A DNA stretch of 50,431 nucleotides from Corynebacterium otitidis ATCC 51513 (GCF_000296405.1 NZ_JH815195.1:367071-417501); one strand, 5' to 3'. Shown: positions 9,522 through 22,318, counted from the stretch's first letter. The notes: generated from the sequence alone by a model not told the origin. Numbers and translations: made by a program.

Positions 9522-11018
9522 CTAGGCGCCGACATTCGATGTTTCACGTGAAACATTGCCTCCCCGCCGCAGCGCCTCGAGGCAGCGGGCGATCGCCGCG
9601 GTGTCCTTCCGCGGCGGCCCGGCGGCGTAGTCCGCGGGGTACTCGACGCCGGAGTTGAGGTCGACCCCCAGGGCGCCGGCGGCCGCGGCGGCGGCGATGT
9701 TGTCGGGGCCGATGCCCCCGGCGAGGATCCCCCTGCCGAGCACGTCGGCGGGCACCGCCGACCAGTCGAAGGCCCGCCCCGTGCCGCCGGCGCCGGAATC
9801 GAGAACGAGGCGCTCGGGGGCGTCCTCGGAGTCGAGCAGGCCGCGAGCGATGGCGCTCGCCCCCTCGGGATCGCGGTCGAAGGGCAGGGCGCGCCACACG
9901 GCGACGTCCCCCGCCCCCGCCTCGGCGGCCTCGCGGCGGACGCCGTGGAGAAGCTCGAGCTCCTCCTCGAGCGTGCCGCGCGGGGGCGCCTGCACCTGGA
10001 GGGCGAAGACGCCCTCCAGGGCGGCGAGCTCCCCCCAGCCGCGCTCGCGGCGGCTCACCGCGACGTAGTCGAGGCCGGGCTCCGCGGCGACGATTTCCCC
10101 CGATGTTTCACGTGAAACATTGCGGGGCGAGGCCTTCTCGAAGATGAGGCCGCCGTAGCTCGCCCCCGCCGCGCGCGCCGCCTGCGCTGCGGCCGGCTCG
10201 GTGAGCCCGCAGACCTTCGCCTCCCCGTAGGCGAGGCGGCGCGCCGCGCGGTCGACGTCCGGCTGGCTGGTGAGCTGGGAGCCGACGAGGAAGCCGTTGA
10301 CCCGGCCGCCGATGGCCGCGACGGTGGCGTGGTCGCGGATCCCCGACTCGGCGACGACGACGCGGTCGCCGGGGATGAGGTGCGCGAGCGACTCGGAGCG
10401 CGACAGGTCGATGCTCAGGTCGTGGAGGTTGCGGTGGTTGATCCCGATGATCGGCGCGCCGAGGTCGACCGCCCGGCGGGTCTCTTCCTCGTCGACGACC
10501 TCGGTGAGCACGTCGAGCCCGAGCTCCCCCGCGGCCCGGGCGAGCCCCTGGTACTCCTCGTCGCTCAAGACCGAGAGCATGAGCAGCACGGCGTCGGCGC
10601 CGAAGTAGCGCGCCGCCTTGAGCTGCACCGGGTCGACGATGAAGTCCTTGCACAGCACGGGCAGGTGGGTGGCGCTGCGCGCCGCGCGCAGGTGGTCGTA
10701 GTCGCCGCCGAAGAACTCCGGCTCGCACAGCACGGAGATCCCCGCCGCGTAGCGCGAGTAGATCCGCGCGATGTCCGCGGGGTTGTAGTCGCGGCGGATG
10801 AGCCCGCGCGAGGGTGAGCGGCGCTTGCACTCCATGATGAAGCGGTTGCCGCCCCGCCCGCCGTCGGGCGCTCCCCCGCCTAAGGCCTCGTAGAGCGAGC
10901 GCGTCGAGCGCTCGAGGCCGGCCGCGTCGACGTGGCCGACGCGCGCCGCGATGTCGGACAGGTGGGTGCGGCGGCGCTCGACGATGTTCTCCAGCACGGT
11001 GGGGATCGAGCTAGCCAC
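9522..11018 (-). CDS. trpCF: Bifunctional indole-3-glycerol phosphate synthase / phosphoribosylanthranilate isomerase
   Basis: Fused enzyme of about 498 residues catalysing two successive steps. The IGPS half has FIMECKRRSPSRG, LPVLCKDFIVDP, LTEVVDEEE, INHRNL and VAESGI; the PRAI half has KVCGLT, YGGLIFEKASPRNVS, LAGGIGPDN and VDLNSGVEYP. Two parS sites lie inside the frame, each encoding NVSRET: one in the PRAI active-site loop region and one at the extreme C-terminus. I place the start at GTG 11018 because MASSIPTVLENIV matches the N-terminus I recall for C. glutamicum TrpC; a GTG at 11027 is possible. The gene overlaps the trpD stop by eight bases (17 with the longer start). Confidence 0.95.
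   Translation of the reverse strand: MASSIPTVLENIVERRRTHLSDIAARVGHVDAAGLERSTRSLYEALGGGAPDGGRGGNRFIMECKRRSPSRGLIRRDYNPADIARIYSRYAAGISVLCEPEFFGGDYDHLRAARSATHLPVLCKDFIVDPVQLKAARYFGADAVLLMLSVLSDEEYQGLARAAGELGLDVLTEVVDEEETRRAVDLGAPIIGINHRNLHDLSIDLSRSESLAHLIPGDRVVVAESGIRDHATVAAIGGRVNGFLVGSQLTSQPDVDRAARRLAYGEAKVCGLTEPAAAQAARAAGASYGGLIFEKASPRNVSRETSGEIVAAEPGLDYVAVSRRERGWGELAALEGVFALQVQAPPRGTLEEELELLHGVRREAAEAGAGDVAVWRALPFDRDPEGASAIARGLLDSEDAPERLVLDSGAGGTGRAFDWSAVPADVLGRGILAGGIGPDNIAAAAAAGALGVDLNSGVEYPADYAAGPPRKDTAAIARCLEALRRGGNVSRETSNVGA
9540..9555. promoter_or_regulatory. parS: parS site 3, inside the 3' end of trpCF
   Basis: TGTTTCACGTGAAACA, exact consensus. On the coding strand it encodes the NVSRET residues six codons before the trpCF stop. 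Confidence 0.95.
10104..10119. promoter_or_regulatory. parS: parS site 4, inside trpCF
   Basis: TGTTTCACGTGAAACA, exact consensus, encoding NVSRET of the SPRNVSRET segment in the isomerase half. CCCCG at 10098-10102 and CGGGG at 10123-10127 add short flanking arms. Confidence 0.95.
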
Positions 11019-12027
11019 GGCCCTCACCCCGCGCGTTCACGAGCCAGTTGGCGACGGTCCCGTCGGCGAGCGCGTCGAGCGCGCGCCCGGTGCCGGCGTT
11101 AAGAGAGTCCGCGAGCCGCGCCGTGTAGAGCAGCGCCCCGGCCGAGGCCGCGATCGCGTCACGGTGGGCGGGCTCGCCTCGGCCCGCGAGGGTCTCCTCG
11201 AGGGCGCGGGCGTTGTCCTCCGGGCTGCCGCCGACGAGCGACTCGACCGGGTGCTCCGCGATCCCGAGCTCGGCGGGCTCGACGACGCGGTGGGCGACCT
11301 CCCCGCCGTCGAGCTCCCAGATGTCCGTCGGGCCCCACGTGGCGACTTCGTCGGAGCCGGAGCCGTGGATGACGAGCGCGTGGTCGCGGCCCAGGCCCTT
11401 GAGCGCCGCCGCGACGAGCGGGGCCTTCTTCCGGTCGGCCACGCCCATCGCCTGGAACTGGGGCCGCGCGGGCGAGAGCAGCGGGCCGAGGACGTTGAAG
11501 ATCGTCGGGAGCTTGAGCTCCGCGCGCACGGGCTGCACGTGGGCGACCGCCGGGTGATAGGCGGGCGCGAAGAGGAACGCGAAGCCGGTGCGCTCGAACT
11601 GCTCGAACGCCCGGTCCGGGTCGAGCGCGATGGGCAGCCCGAGCGACTCGAGCAGGTCCGCCGAGCCCGACTTCGAGGACACCGAGCGGTTCCCGCTCTT
11701 GACGACCCGCGCGCCGAGCGCCGCCGCGACGAGCGAGGCCCCCGTCGTGATGTTGATCGTGTTGAGCCGGTCCCCGCCGGTGCCCGCGGTGTCGAGCAGC
11801 CCCTCCCCCGTCGCGGGGAACGGCCGGGCCGCGTCGAGGAACGCCGTCGTCGCGCCGTAGATGTCGTCGGCGGTCTCCCCGCGGGTGCGCAGGGTCGCGA
11901 GCAGCGCCGCGATCTGGATATCGGAGTACTCGCCCTCGCTCACGTGCCCGAAGACCGCGCGGGTCTCCTCCGCGGTGGGTGCGGGGTTGTCGAGGTAGTC
12001 GGTGAGCAGTTCCCTGGGTGTAGCCAC
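11011..12027 (-). CDS. trpD: Anthranilate phosphoribosyltransferase
   Basis: Protein of 338 residues transferring phosphoribose from PRPP to anthranilate. The glycine-rich DTAGTGGD loop, NITTGASLV, VKSGNRSVSSKSGSAD and FNVLGPLLSP are diagnostic. The start is GTG at 12027, 18 bases after the trpG stop. Unlike in enterobacteria it is not fused to TrpG, which is separate here. It overlaps trpCF. Confidence 0.96.
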   Translation of the reverse strand: MATPRELLTDYLDNPAPTAEETRAVFGHVSEGEYSDIQIAALLATLRTRGETADDIYGATTAFLDAARPFPATGEGLLDTAGTGGDRLNTINITTGASLVAAALGARVVKSGNRSVSSKSGSADLLESLGLPIALDPDRAFEQFERTGFAFLFAPAYHPAVAHVQPVRAELKLPTIFNVLGPLLSPARPQFQAMGVADRKKAPLVAAALKGLGRDHALVIHGSGSDEVATWGPTDIWELDGGEVAHRVVEPAELGIAEHPVESLVGGSPEDNARALEETLAGRGEPAHRDAIAASAGALLYTARLADSLNAGTGRALDALADGTVANWLVNARGEGRG

Positions 12028-12045
12028 GTCGAGTTAAGTCGTTTG

Positions 12046-12731
12046 CTAATCGTTGGTTGCCGCCCGGCCCGCGCCGGGGGTCGGGGCCTCGTTAAGAAGC
12101 GCGTCGATCGTGCGCTCGAGGAGCGAGGGCCCGACCGGGCTGAGGATCGACTCGGGGTGAAACTGGAAGCCCACGCTCGGCCCCGGACCGCCCGCGGCGC
12201 GCGAGCGGGTCTGCCCCGCCATGAGCACCGGGCCCTGCTCGCTCGTGCCCCACGCGAGAGCCTCGACGTGGCGGGGCGCGCGCCGGCAGCCCAGCGAGTG
12301 GTAGCGCGCCACCGGCAGCGTCGGCGCCGCGCCCGAGCCCCCGGCGAGCCCGCGGAAGAGCGGGGAGCCCTCACCGGAGAGCGTCAGAGCGATGTCGTCG
12401 GTGACGCCGTGGACCGCGCCGCAGCGCCCCACCTGGCCGCCGAAGTGCTCGAGGATCGCCTGGAAGCCCAGGCAGATGCCCAGAAGCGGCACCCCGCGCT
12501 CGAAGCAGGCGTCGACGATCTCCGGGAGGCGCCCCGAGGTCGACGGGTGGCCCGGCCCGGGCGAGAGCACCACGAGGCTCGGCTCCAGCGCGAGCACCTC
12601 CTCCGGGGAGACGGAGTTGCGCACCACGCTCAGGCGCGCGCCGCGCTCGGCGGTGACCGTCGCGCACGCGTCGAGCAGGTTGTAGACAAACGAGTCGCGG
12701 TTGTCGACGAGAACGATCGTCGGGGTCGAAG

Positions 12732-12735
<4 letters not shown>
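12046..12735 (-). CDS. trpG: Anthranilate synthase glutamine amidotransferase subunit
   Basis: Protein of 229 residues supplying ammonia to TrpE. The class I amidotransferase triad is visible: Cys88 in GICLGFQ and His193/Glu195 in FQFHPES; the oxyanion SPGPGHP is at about 58-64. The GTG start at 12735 overlaps the trpE stop by four bases. A Gly/Ala-rich stretch around residues 128-140 is somewhat longer than usual. Confidence 0.95.
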
Positions 12736-14345
<1,610 letters not shown>

Positions 14346-14462
14346 GGGTGGGCCCCCTGGGGGCAAAGGCTACGGGCGGCGGTGACCATGGCTGCGGTCT
14401 CCCTTCGTCGTCTCGGCGTCGGCGGTTGTCCCTCGCTCTGGCCCGGCCGGGGAGAAATGAGT

Positions 14463-14502
14463 GAAGGCCCCAGCTCGGACTCATGCGAAGCTGCGGGCCT
14501 TC
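14463..14502 (-). terminator. trp attenuator terminator hairpin
   Basis: On the minus strand GAAGGCCC-G-CAGC (14502 down to 14490) pairs with GCTG-GGGCCTTC (14474 down to 14463), a 12-base-pair stem with a bulged G and a 15-base loop, followed by ACTCATTTCTCC. It lies between the leader peptide and trpE, where the attenuation terminator is expected. The downstream T content is modest. Confidence 0.65.
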
Positions 14503-14503
14503 G

Positions 14504-14523
14504 GCGGGAGGGGCACCTCCCGC
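14504..14523 (-). promoter_or_regulatory. Second trp leader hairpin
   Basis: GCGGGAGG at 14504-14511 and CCTCCCGC at 14516-14523 form a perfect eight-base stem with a four-base loop just before the terminator hairpin. It may be part of the alternative folds used in attenuation; I did not compute competing structures. Confidence 0.4.
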
Positions 14524-14554
14524 GGGTTGTCAAGCGCGATCCACGCGTCGCCCG

Positions 14555-14611
14555 CTAGCGTGCGGGCCACCACCACTGGGCGCGGCGGGTGCTGGGGATC
14601 ACGTTTCTCAC
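14555..14611 (-). CDS. trpL: trp operon leader peptide
   Basis: A GTG-started frame of 18 codons ending in TAG. The peptide is MRNVIPSTRRAQWWWPAR: three consecutive Trp codons (14567-14575) shortly before the stop, the hallmark of ribosome-mediated tryptophan attenuation. The start lies eight bases after a TAAGAT -10 hexamer, so transcript and translation may begin together without an untranslated leader. An internal GTG at 14602 is an alternative start. Trp starvation would stall ribosomes at the WWW codons and favour trpE transcription. Confidence 0.88.
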   Translation of the reverse strand: MRNVIPSTRRAQWWWPAR

Positions 14612-14619
14612 GTCGAACG

Positions 14620-14648
14620 ATCTTAGCGGGGCCCCCGGGTAGGGGCAA
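14620..14648 (-). promoter_or_regulatory. Promoter of the trp operon
   Basis: On the minus strand, TTGCCC (-35, 14648-14643), a 17-base spacer and TAAGAT (-10, 14625-14620). The predicted start of transcription falls at or within a base or two of the GTG of trpL. Confidence 0.75.
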
Positions 14649-14664
14649 CCGTACCGGCGCCGGG

Positions 14665-15096
14665 TCAGGAGTCGCGGCCCTCGTCGGAGTCGCGGGCCGC
14701 GCGGCGCAGCGCGTCGAGGTCCGGCGCCTGATCGGACGCGCCGGACTGCTCGCGGGCCATGTCGCGGGCGTCGATCCGGGCGACCGCGTGGGCCGCCTGG
14801 CCGGCGCCGGCGCCCACCGCGCACAGCGCGAGCACGACCATGAGCACCGGAAGGAGCCACATCCAGCCCGAGGCGATGAGCGCGAACGCCGCGGCGAAGA
14901 GCAGCGCCACCCCGCCGAACGTCCACATCGGCCCGGCGATGCGGTGGGCGGTCACCCACAGCTCCTTCGACTTGCGGACCTCGGGGATGTGGAGGCCGAC
15001 CACCCCGTTGCCGGGCAGCTTCCCGCTCCACGCGAGGCCCCCCACGATGAGCACGGCGACGGCGAGGACGAGGAGGATGACGGCGATGAGGATCAT
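14665..15096 (-). CDS. SdpI/YhfL family membrane protein
   Basis: Protein of 143 residues. An N-terminal membrane helix (ILIAVILLVLAVAVLIVGGLA) is followed by the family signature GNGVVGLHIPEVRKSKELWVTAHR, then two or three further helices (GGVALLFAAAFALI; LLPVLMVVLALCAVGAG) and a charged cytoplasmic tail. The GLHIPE...S..W...H pattern is that of the SdpI/YhfL family, named for a Bacillus toxin-immunity protein; most members have unknown roles. It lies just upstream of the trp promoter on the same strand, and some readthrough into trp is possible. No terminator was recognised after it. Confidence 0.75.
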   Translation of the reverse strand: MILIAVILLVLAVAVLIVGGLAWSGKLPGNGVVGLHIPEVRKSKELWVTAHRIAGPMWTFGGVALLFAAAFALIASGWMWLLPVLMVVLALCAVGAGAGQAAHAVARIDARDMAREQSGASDQAPDLDALRRAARDSDEGRDS

Positions 15097-15167
15097 GCCC
15101 GAAGCATAGAACGCCGCCCGGCCCCCGCCGCACCCGCCGGAGCGAATAAAAATGCTCTCAGCCAGGT

Positions 15168-15222
15168 TTGAGTGGCCTCCTACACAGTCGATACGATGTG
15201 TGGATCAGCCTCACAGAGAGGC
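15168..15222 (+). promoter_or_regulatory. Promoter and 5' UTR hairpin of the symporter gene
   Basis: TTGAGT at 15168-15173, an 18-base spacer and TACGAT at 15192-15197 form a candidate promoter. The UTR of about 55 bases holds a small hairpin, GCCTC/GAGGC at 15208-15222. Confidence 0.45.
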
Positions 15223-15259
15223 GATTGTTAACTGGATACCCTGACTTCAAAGGCTTGGC

Positions 15260-16609
15260 ATGACTTTCAAGAAGCTCGCCTCCTCGCTTCTCTTCAGGGT
15301 GGTCGTGGCGATCATCCTGGGCGCGGCGTGTAGCACCTTCTTCCCCGAGTGGCTCGGGCGCGTCTTTATGACCTTCAACGGCATCTTCGGGAACTTCCTC
15401 AACTTCTTCGTCCCGGTGCTCGTCTTCTCCCTCATCACCCCCGCGCTCGCGAGCATCGGCCGCGGCGCCGGGAAGTGGCTCGGCCTCACCGGCGGGATGG
15501 CGTACTTCTTCTCCGTCCTCGCCGGCGGGCTCGCCTACATCGTCGCCGTGGCGCTCTACCCCGTCCTCCTCGGCGGGCAGTCGCTCGCCGGCGGCGAGGA
15601 CACGGACGTCTCCAGCGGGGAGCTCGAGCCCTACTTCACCATCGACATCGAGCCCCCGATGACGATCCTCGCGGCGCTGCTCCTCGCCTTCTGCCTGGGC
15701 ATCGCCATGACCGCCGTGAGCTCCAAGACGCTGCGCGGCGCCGCCGACGAGCTGCGCGACGCGGTCATGAAGGTCATCGAGTCCTTCATCATCCCGCTGC
15801 TGCCGATCTTCATCTTCGGCACCGTGCTCGGCATCGGCATGAACGGCGAGATGCTCGAGATCATCGTCAACTTCGCGACCGTGCTCGTCACCGCCACGGT
15901 CATGACGGTGCTCTTCGTCGTCGCGCACTACCTGCTCGCCGGGCTCGTCGCGGGCAAGAACCCCTTCGTGCTTTTGAAGAACATCCTCCCGGCCTACGCC
16001 ACCGCGCTGGGCACCGCCTCCTCGGCGGCGACCATCCCGGTAACCTACCGCTGCGTGCGCAAGAACGGCGTCGACAAGAACGTCGCGGGCTTCTCCGTGC
16101 CGCTGTGCGCGACGATCTCCCTGTCCGGCTCGATGATCAAGATCGTGCTCTTCGCGTTCGCCGTCATCTACCTGAGCGGCATGGACGTCAGCCTCGGCAC
16201 CGCGGCCGCGTTCATCCTCATGCTCGGCATCACCACCGTCGCCGCGCCCGGCGTGCCCGGCGGCGCGATCGTCGCGGCCCTCGGGCCCCTAAGCGACATC
16301 CTCGGCTTCAACGAGTCGCAGCTCGCGCTCATGATCGCCGCGTACATCGCCATCGACTCCTTCGGCACCGCCGCGAACGTCGCGTCCTCCGGCGCGATCT
16401 CGACGATGGTCAACCGCTTCGCCGAGGGCAAGATCACCAACGAGCAGGTCGGCGACGCCGCCGCGGGCACCGAGGAGCCGGCCGCAAAGGCCACCGAGGA
16501 CGCCCCCGCCGGGCGGGCCGACGAGACCGACGCCGAGGACTTCCGCACCGGGGAGGACCCCTCCCCCACCGGGGCTAAGGAGCGCGGCGGCTCGCGCACC
16601 GGACGCTAG
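15260..16609 (+). CDS. Dicarboxylate/amino acid:cation symporter (DAACS family)
   Basis: Protein of 449 residues with about eight membrane segments and two re-entrant hairpins typical of the SDF/DAACS fold: GTASSAATIPVT in the first hairpin and APGVPGGAIVAALG in the second; DSFGTAANVASSGA marks the cation/substrate site in the last helix. It would import an amino acid or dicarboxylate with sodium or protons. The C-terminal ~45 residues are a polar, acidic tail. The start ATG is six bases after AAAGG. Its position beside the trp operon recalls a similar transporter gene in other corynebacteria, but a link to tryptophan is only a guess. Confidence 0.88.
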   Translation: MTFKKLASSLLFRVVVAIILGAACSTFFPEWLGRVFMTFNGIFGNFLNFFVPVLVFSLITPALASIGRGAGKWLGLTGGMAYFFSVLAGGLAYIVAVALYPVLLGGQSLAGGEDTDVSSGELEPYFTIDIEPPMTILAALLLAFCLGIAMTAVSSKTLRGAADELRDAVMKVIESFIIPLLPIFIFGTVLGIGMNGEMLEIIVNFATVLVTATVMTVLFVVAHYLLAGLVAGKNPFVLLKNILPAYATALGTASSAATIPVTYRCVRKNGVDKNVAGFSVPLCATISLSGSMIKIVLFAFAVIYLSGMDVSLGTAAAFILMLGITTVAAPGVPGGAIVAALGPLSDILGFNESQLALMIAAYIAIDSFGTAANVASSGAISTMVNRFAEGKITNEQVGDAAAGTEEPAAKATEDAPAGRADETDAEDFRTGEDPSPTGAKERGGSRTGR

Positions 16610-16680
16610 CCGCCGGGCGCTAAGACGGCCCTCCCACGCCGTGGTCGGGCCGGTGGGCGGGATAGATAGACTGTCGAGTC

Positions 16681-19569
<2,889 letters not shown>

Positions 19570-19586
19570 GCCGGACACCCTCCTCC

Positions 19587-19612
19587 CCCGCCCCGGGCGC
19601 TTCCGGGGCGGG
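19587..19612. terminator. Terminator between leuS and the convergent membrane genes
   Basis: CCCGCCCCGG at 19587-19596 pairs perfectly with CCGGGGCGGG at 19603-19612 around a six-base loop, followed by TGTTCTT on the plus strand. It can serve both convergent transcripts. Confidence 0.8.
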
Positions 19613-19617
19613 TGTTC

Positions 19618-20073
19618 TTAGAGCGGCACCCCGGTGGGCGAGAGCTCGATCTGGGAGACCGCGGCGGCCGCGGACGCCAGAGCCGCCACGATGAGCGCCG
19701 CGACGACGCCCCAGCGGCGCTTGGGCAACAGCGGCAGGCTCTCCGGGTCGGCGGCGCGGAGCCGCTCGGGCTCGGCGGCGAGCTCCCGCCAGGAGTCGGG
19801 CTCGTCGCCGCCGGCGGCCCACAGCTTCAAGGTGCGCGCGTCGCCGCGGGTGCGCGCGAGCCAGTAGACAGCTGGGATCGCCAGCGCCGCGGCGTAAAAC
19901 GCGCCGGCCACCGCGTTCCACGTGGCGTCGTCGCCCTCGGCGGGGACGAGCGCCCCGCCGATCGCCATCGCGGCGGCGAGGACGAGCGCGATACTCGTGG
20001 CCGCGATCTTCCAGCCCGCGGGCCGGTAGGCGAGGATCCGGGCGGGCGCCTCGAGGGGGTCGGGCTCGGCCAC
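19618..20073 (-). CDS. Membrane protein, paralogue of the adjacent gene
   Basis: Protein of 151 residues starting at GTG 20073, two bases after the stop of the upstream gene. It has two central hydrophobic segments (IAATSIALVLAAAMAIGGAL; AFYAAALAIPAVYWLA) and a third near the C-terminus after SLPLLPKRRW. The upstream gene ends with the same arrangement, ELPLLPKRYW followed by a membrane helix, so the two are probably tandem duplicates that diverged. I do not recognise a family with known function. Confidence 0.7.
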   Translation of the reverse strand: MAEPDPLEAPARILAYRPAGWKIAATSIALVLAAAMAIGGALVPAEGDDATWNAVAGAFYAAALAIPAVYWLARTRGDARTLKLWAAGGDEPDSWRELAAEPERLRAADPESLPLLPKRRWGVVAALIVAALASAAAAVSQIELSPTGVPL

Positions 20074-20075
20074 GG

Positions 20076-20597
20076 CTAGGCCCCCGCCCCCGCGTCCATC
20101 ACCGTGCCGCCGATGAGAACGAGCGCGGCGACGATCACCCAGACGATCGGCCAGTAGCGCTTCGGCAGGAGGGGAAGCTCCGCGCTCGGCTCGGCGAAGA
20201 GCTGCCGCTCCGCGGCGTTGAGGTGCCGGTAGGCCCGCTCGTAGCGCTCGTTGGCCTCGGCCCACTCGGTGATCCGGCCGCGGTCCTGGCCGTCGCGGTA
20301 GAGCCAGTAGCCGCCGGGTATGAGGATCGCCGCGGAGACGAGTGTGCCGCCGACGGTGTCCGCGAGGGAGACGAACGCGAGCGCAGGCGAGATGAGCGTG
20401 AGGACCCCGACGGCGACCGCCGCCCACGCCGCGACGCGCTTGCCGGTCGAGGGCTTGTACTTCTCGATGCGCTCGGCGGCGAGCTCGCGCTGCGCGTCGG
20501 ACTGGCTGCCGTCGGCCTCGCTGGTGGGCTCGGAGCCATTGACGTAGGCCGCGATGTCGCGGCCGAGCTTGTCGGGGTCGCTCGTCGACGAAGCCAC
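20076..20597 (-). CDS. Membrane protein with LPLLPKR motif
   Basis: Protein of 173 residues from GTG 20597 (MASSTSDPDKLGRDIAAYVNG). A polar N-terminal part (~55 residues) is followed by two membrane helices (VAAWAAVAVGVLTLISPALAF; GGTLVSAAILIPGGYWLY), a cytoplasmic stretch with EWAEANERYERAYRHLNAAE, the ELPLLPKRYW motif and a final helix. The start has no good Shine-Dalgarno and is uncertain. It lies 83 bases after the NAD(P)HX repair gene. Function unknown; relationship to the downstream paralogue is seen directly. Confidence 0.7.
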   Translation of the reverse strand: MASSTSDPDKLGRDIAAYVNGSEPTSEADGSQSDAQRELAAERIEKYKPSTGKRVAAWAAVAVGVLTLISPALAFVSLADTVGGTLVSAAILIPGGYWLYRDGQDRGRITEWAEANERYERAYRHLNAAERQLFAEPSAELPLLPKRYWPIVWVIVAALVLIGGTVMDAGAGA

Positions 20598-20680
20598 GGG
20601 ATCACTGCTCGCTTTCGGTCGGGAGGGGTCGGGATCCGATAGGGCTCGAGGATAGTCGGCGGCCCGGACGGTCAGCCGCG

Positions 20681-22219
20681 CTATCCGCGGCCCGCGAATC
20701 CGGCGATGTCCAGGGCGGTGGCCACCCCACGGGTCGGGGTCGTCGCCGCGAGCCACGCGGCGCGCTGGTGGACGGCCGCGGCAGTGACCGCCGCCCGGTG
20801 GAGCGCCCTCCCCGGCTCACGGTCGCGGTCGATGCCGTCGATGACGGGGCGGGCCGCCCACGCACCGAGGATCCCGGAGAGCACGTCCCCGCTGCCCGGC
20901 GTCGCGGCCCAGCCGTGGCCGGCCTCGATGATGGTGGTCTCCCCGCCGCCGGCGACGACGGTGCGCGCACCCTTGAGCAGCACGACGCAGCCGAGCGCCG
21001 TCGCCATCGTCTCCGCCGCGCCGATCCGGTCGGCCTCGGGGTCGGGGACCTCCTCGTCGAGGGCGTCGGCGAGCCGGCGGAACTCCCCGGCGTGCGGGGT
21101 GATGACCAGCGGCGCCTGGCGTTTCGCCGCGGCGGCGAGCAGCTCCGGGGAGGAGGCCAGCACGGTGAGCGCGTCGGCGTCCGCGACGAGCGGCTCGGGC
21201 CTCTCGAGCAGCGCTGCGAGCTCCGCTCTCGCCTCGTCGCCGGTGCCGCGGCCGGGGCCGACGACGAAGGCCTGGACCCGGCCGGTCTCCTCGAGGGTGG
21301 GGCTCCACACCGCCTCGGGGAAGCGGTCGAGCACCCGGCCTGCGGCCCCGCCGACGACGCGCACCATCGCGGGCGTCGCGCGCACCGCGCCCGCCGCGGC
21401 GAGAACCCCGGCGCCCGGGTAGCGCTCGGAGCCGGCGAGCACGCCGACCACTCCCCCGCTGTACTTGTCGTCGCCCTCCCCCGGCTCGAGGTCGTCGACC
21501 CCGCGGAGCGCGATCCTGTCGCCTTCGACGACGCGCACGAGGCGTGCCTCCTTACCCGTCGCCGCCGCGGCGAGCTCCCCGGCGAGGCCCCGGGCCCGGC
21601 AGGGCAGGGAGATGTCGCGCAGCGCGACCTTCCCGCACGCGGCGCTGAGCGCGTGGGCGCGGCGCAGCCCGCCGAAGGTGACGGTTGCGGCCGCGGTGAC
21701 GTGGCCGGGCTGGCCGCCCTTTGACGCGCCGGCCTCGCCCGTGTCGGCGGCCACGCCGCTGGGCACGTCGACGGCGAGGATCGGCACCCCGGCCGCGTCG
21801 ACGGCGGCAACGGCGCGCGCGGCGGGCTCCTTGAGCGCGGGGCGCCCGCCGAGCCCGGCGATCCCGTCGATGGCCAGGGCGTATCCGCCGGCCTCGGGGG
21901 CGTCGTCGAGGACGCGTCCCCCGGCGGCGAGCAAGGCGTCGCGGGCGCGCTCGTGCACTCCGGAGCCCACTAGCAGCGCGTCGACGCGGCGGCCCTCGGC
22001 GGCGAGCTCCGCGCCGGCGTAGAGCGCGTCGCCGCCGTTGCCGCCGCTGCCGGCGAGGAGGAGCACCGCGCCGGGCCCGTCGAGCAGCCGGGCGGCCTGC
22101 TCGGCGACGGCGTGGGCGGCGGCGCGCATGAGCTCGTCGGGCTCGCGCTGGGCGCCAAGCAGCGGCTCCTCGGCGGCCCTGATCTGCGCGGCGGGGTAGA
22201 GCGGGGCGGTGTCGACCAT
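20681..22219 (-). CDS. nnr: Bifunctional NAD(P)H-hydrate epimerase / ADP-dependent dehydratase
   Basis: Protein of 512 residues repairing hydrated NADH and NADPH. The N-terminal YjeF_N epimerase domain (to about residue 210) has LLAGSGGNGGDALYAG and AIDGIAGLGG; the C-terminal ribokinase-like dehydratase domain has KYSGGVVGVLAGS, VVGPGRGTG, LVITPHAGEF and GWAATPGSGDVLSGI with the catalytic GSGD. The ATG at 22219 lies six bases after TAGACT (22226-22231 on the minus strand), again pointing to a leaderless mRNA. It is divergent from the UvrA-like gene. Confidence 0.93.
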   Translation of the reverse strand: MVDTAPLYPAAQIRAAEEPLLGAQREPDELMRAAAHAVAEQAARLLDGPGAVLLLAGSGGNGGDALYAGAELAAEGRRVDALLVGSGVHERARDALLAAGGRVLDDAPEAGGYALAIDGIAGLGGRPALKEPAARAVAAVDAAGVPILAVDVPSGVAADTGEAGASKGGQPGHVTAAATVTFGGLRRAHALSAACGKVALRDISLPCRARGLAGELAAAATGKEARLVRVVEGDRIALRGVDDLEPGEGDDKYSGGVVGVLAGSERYPGAGVLAAAGAVRATPAMVRVVGGAAGRVLDRFPEAVWSPTLEETGRVQAFVVGPGRGTGDEARAELAALLERPEPLVADADALTVLASSPELLAAAAKRQAPLVITPHAGEFRRLADALDEEVPDPEADRIGAAETMATALGCVVLLKGARTVVAGGGETTIIEAGHGWAATPGSGDVLSGILGAWAARPVIDGIDRDREPGRALHRAAVTAAAVHQRAAWLAATTPTRGVATALDIAGFAGRG

Positions 22220-22282
22220 GCCGCCAGTCTAGGGCCGGACGAGGCCGCATCATCCGAAAGAGTGAGGTGCGGCACAAAACCG

Positions 22283-22312
22283 TTGCACCCCTAACTTAGA
22301 TGAGGCTATGGT
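22283..22312 (+). promoter_or_regulatory. Promoter of the UvrA-like gene leader
   Basis: TTGCAC at 22283-22288, an 18-base spacer and TATGGT at 22307-22312. Transcription would start near 22319, about 165 bases before the ATG. Confidence 0.65.
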
Positions 22313-22318
22313 TTAAAG

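Noticed and set aside
16610..16680. A T-box or leucine leader peptide before leuS.
   Set aside because: The gap is short, the likely transcript start is at the ATG, and no Leu-rich frame or T-box core is present. A weak CGGCCC/GGGCCG stem is all I see.
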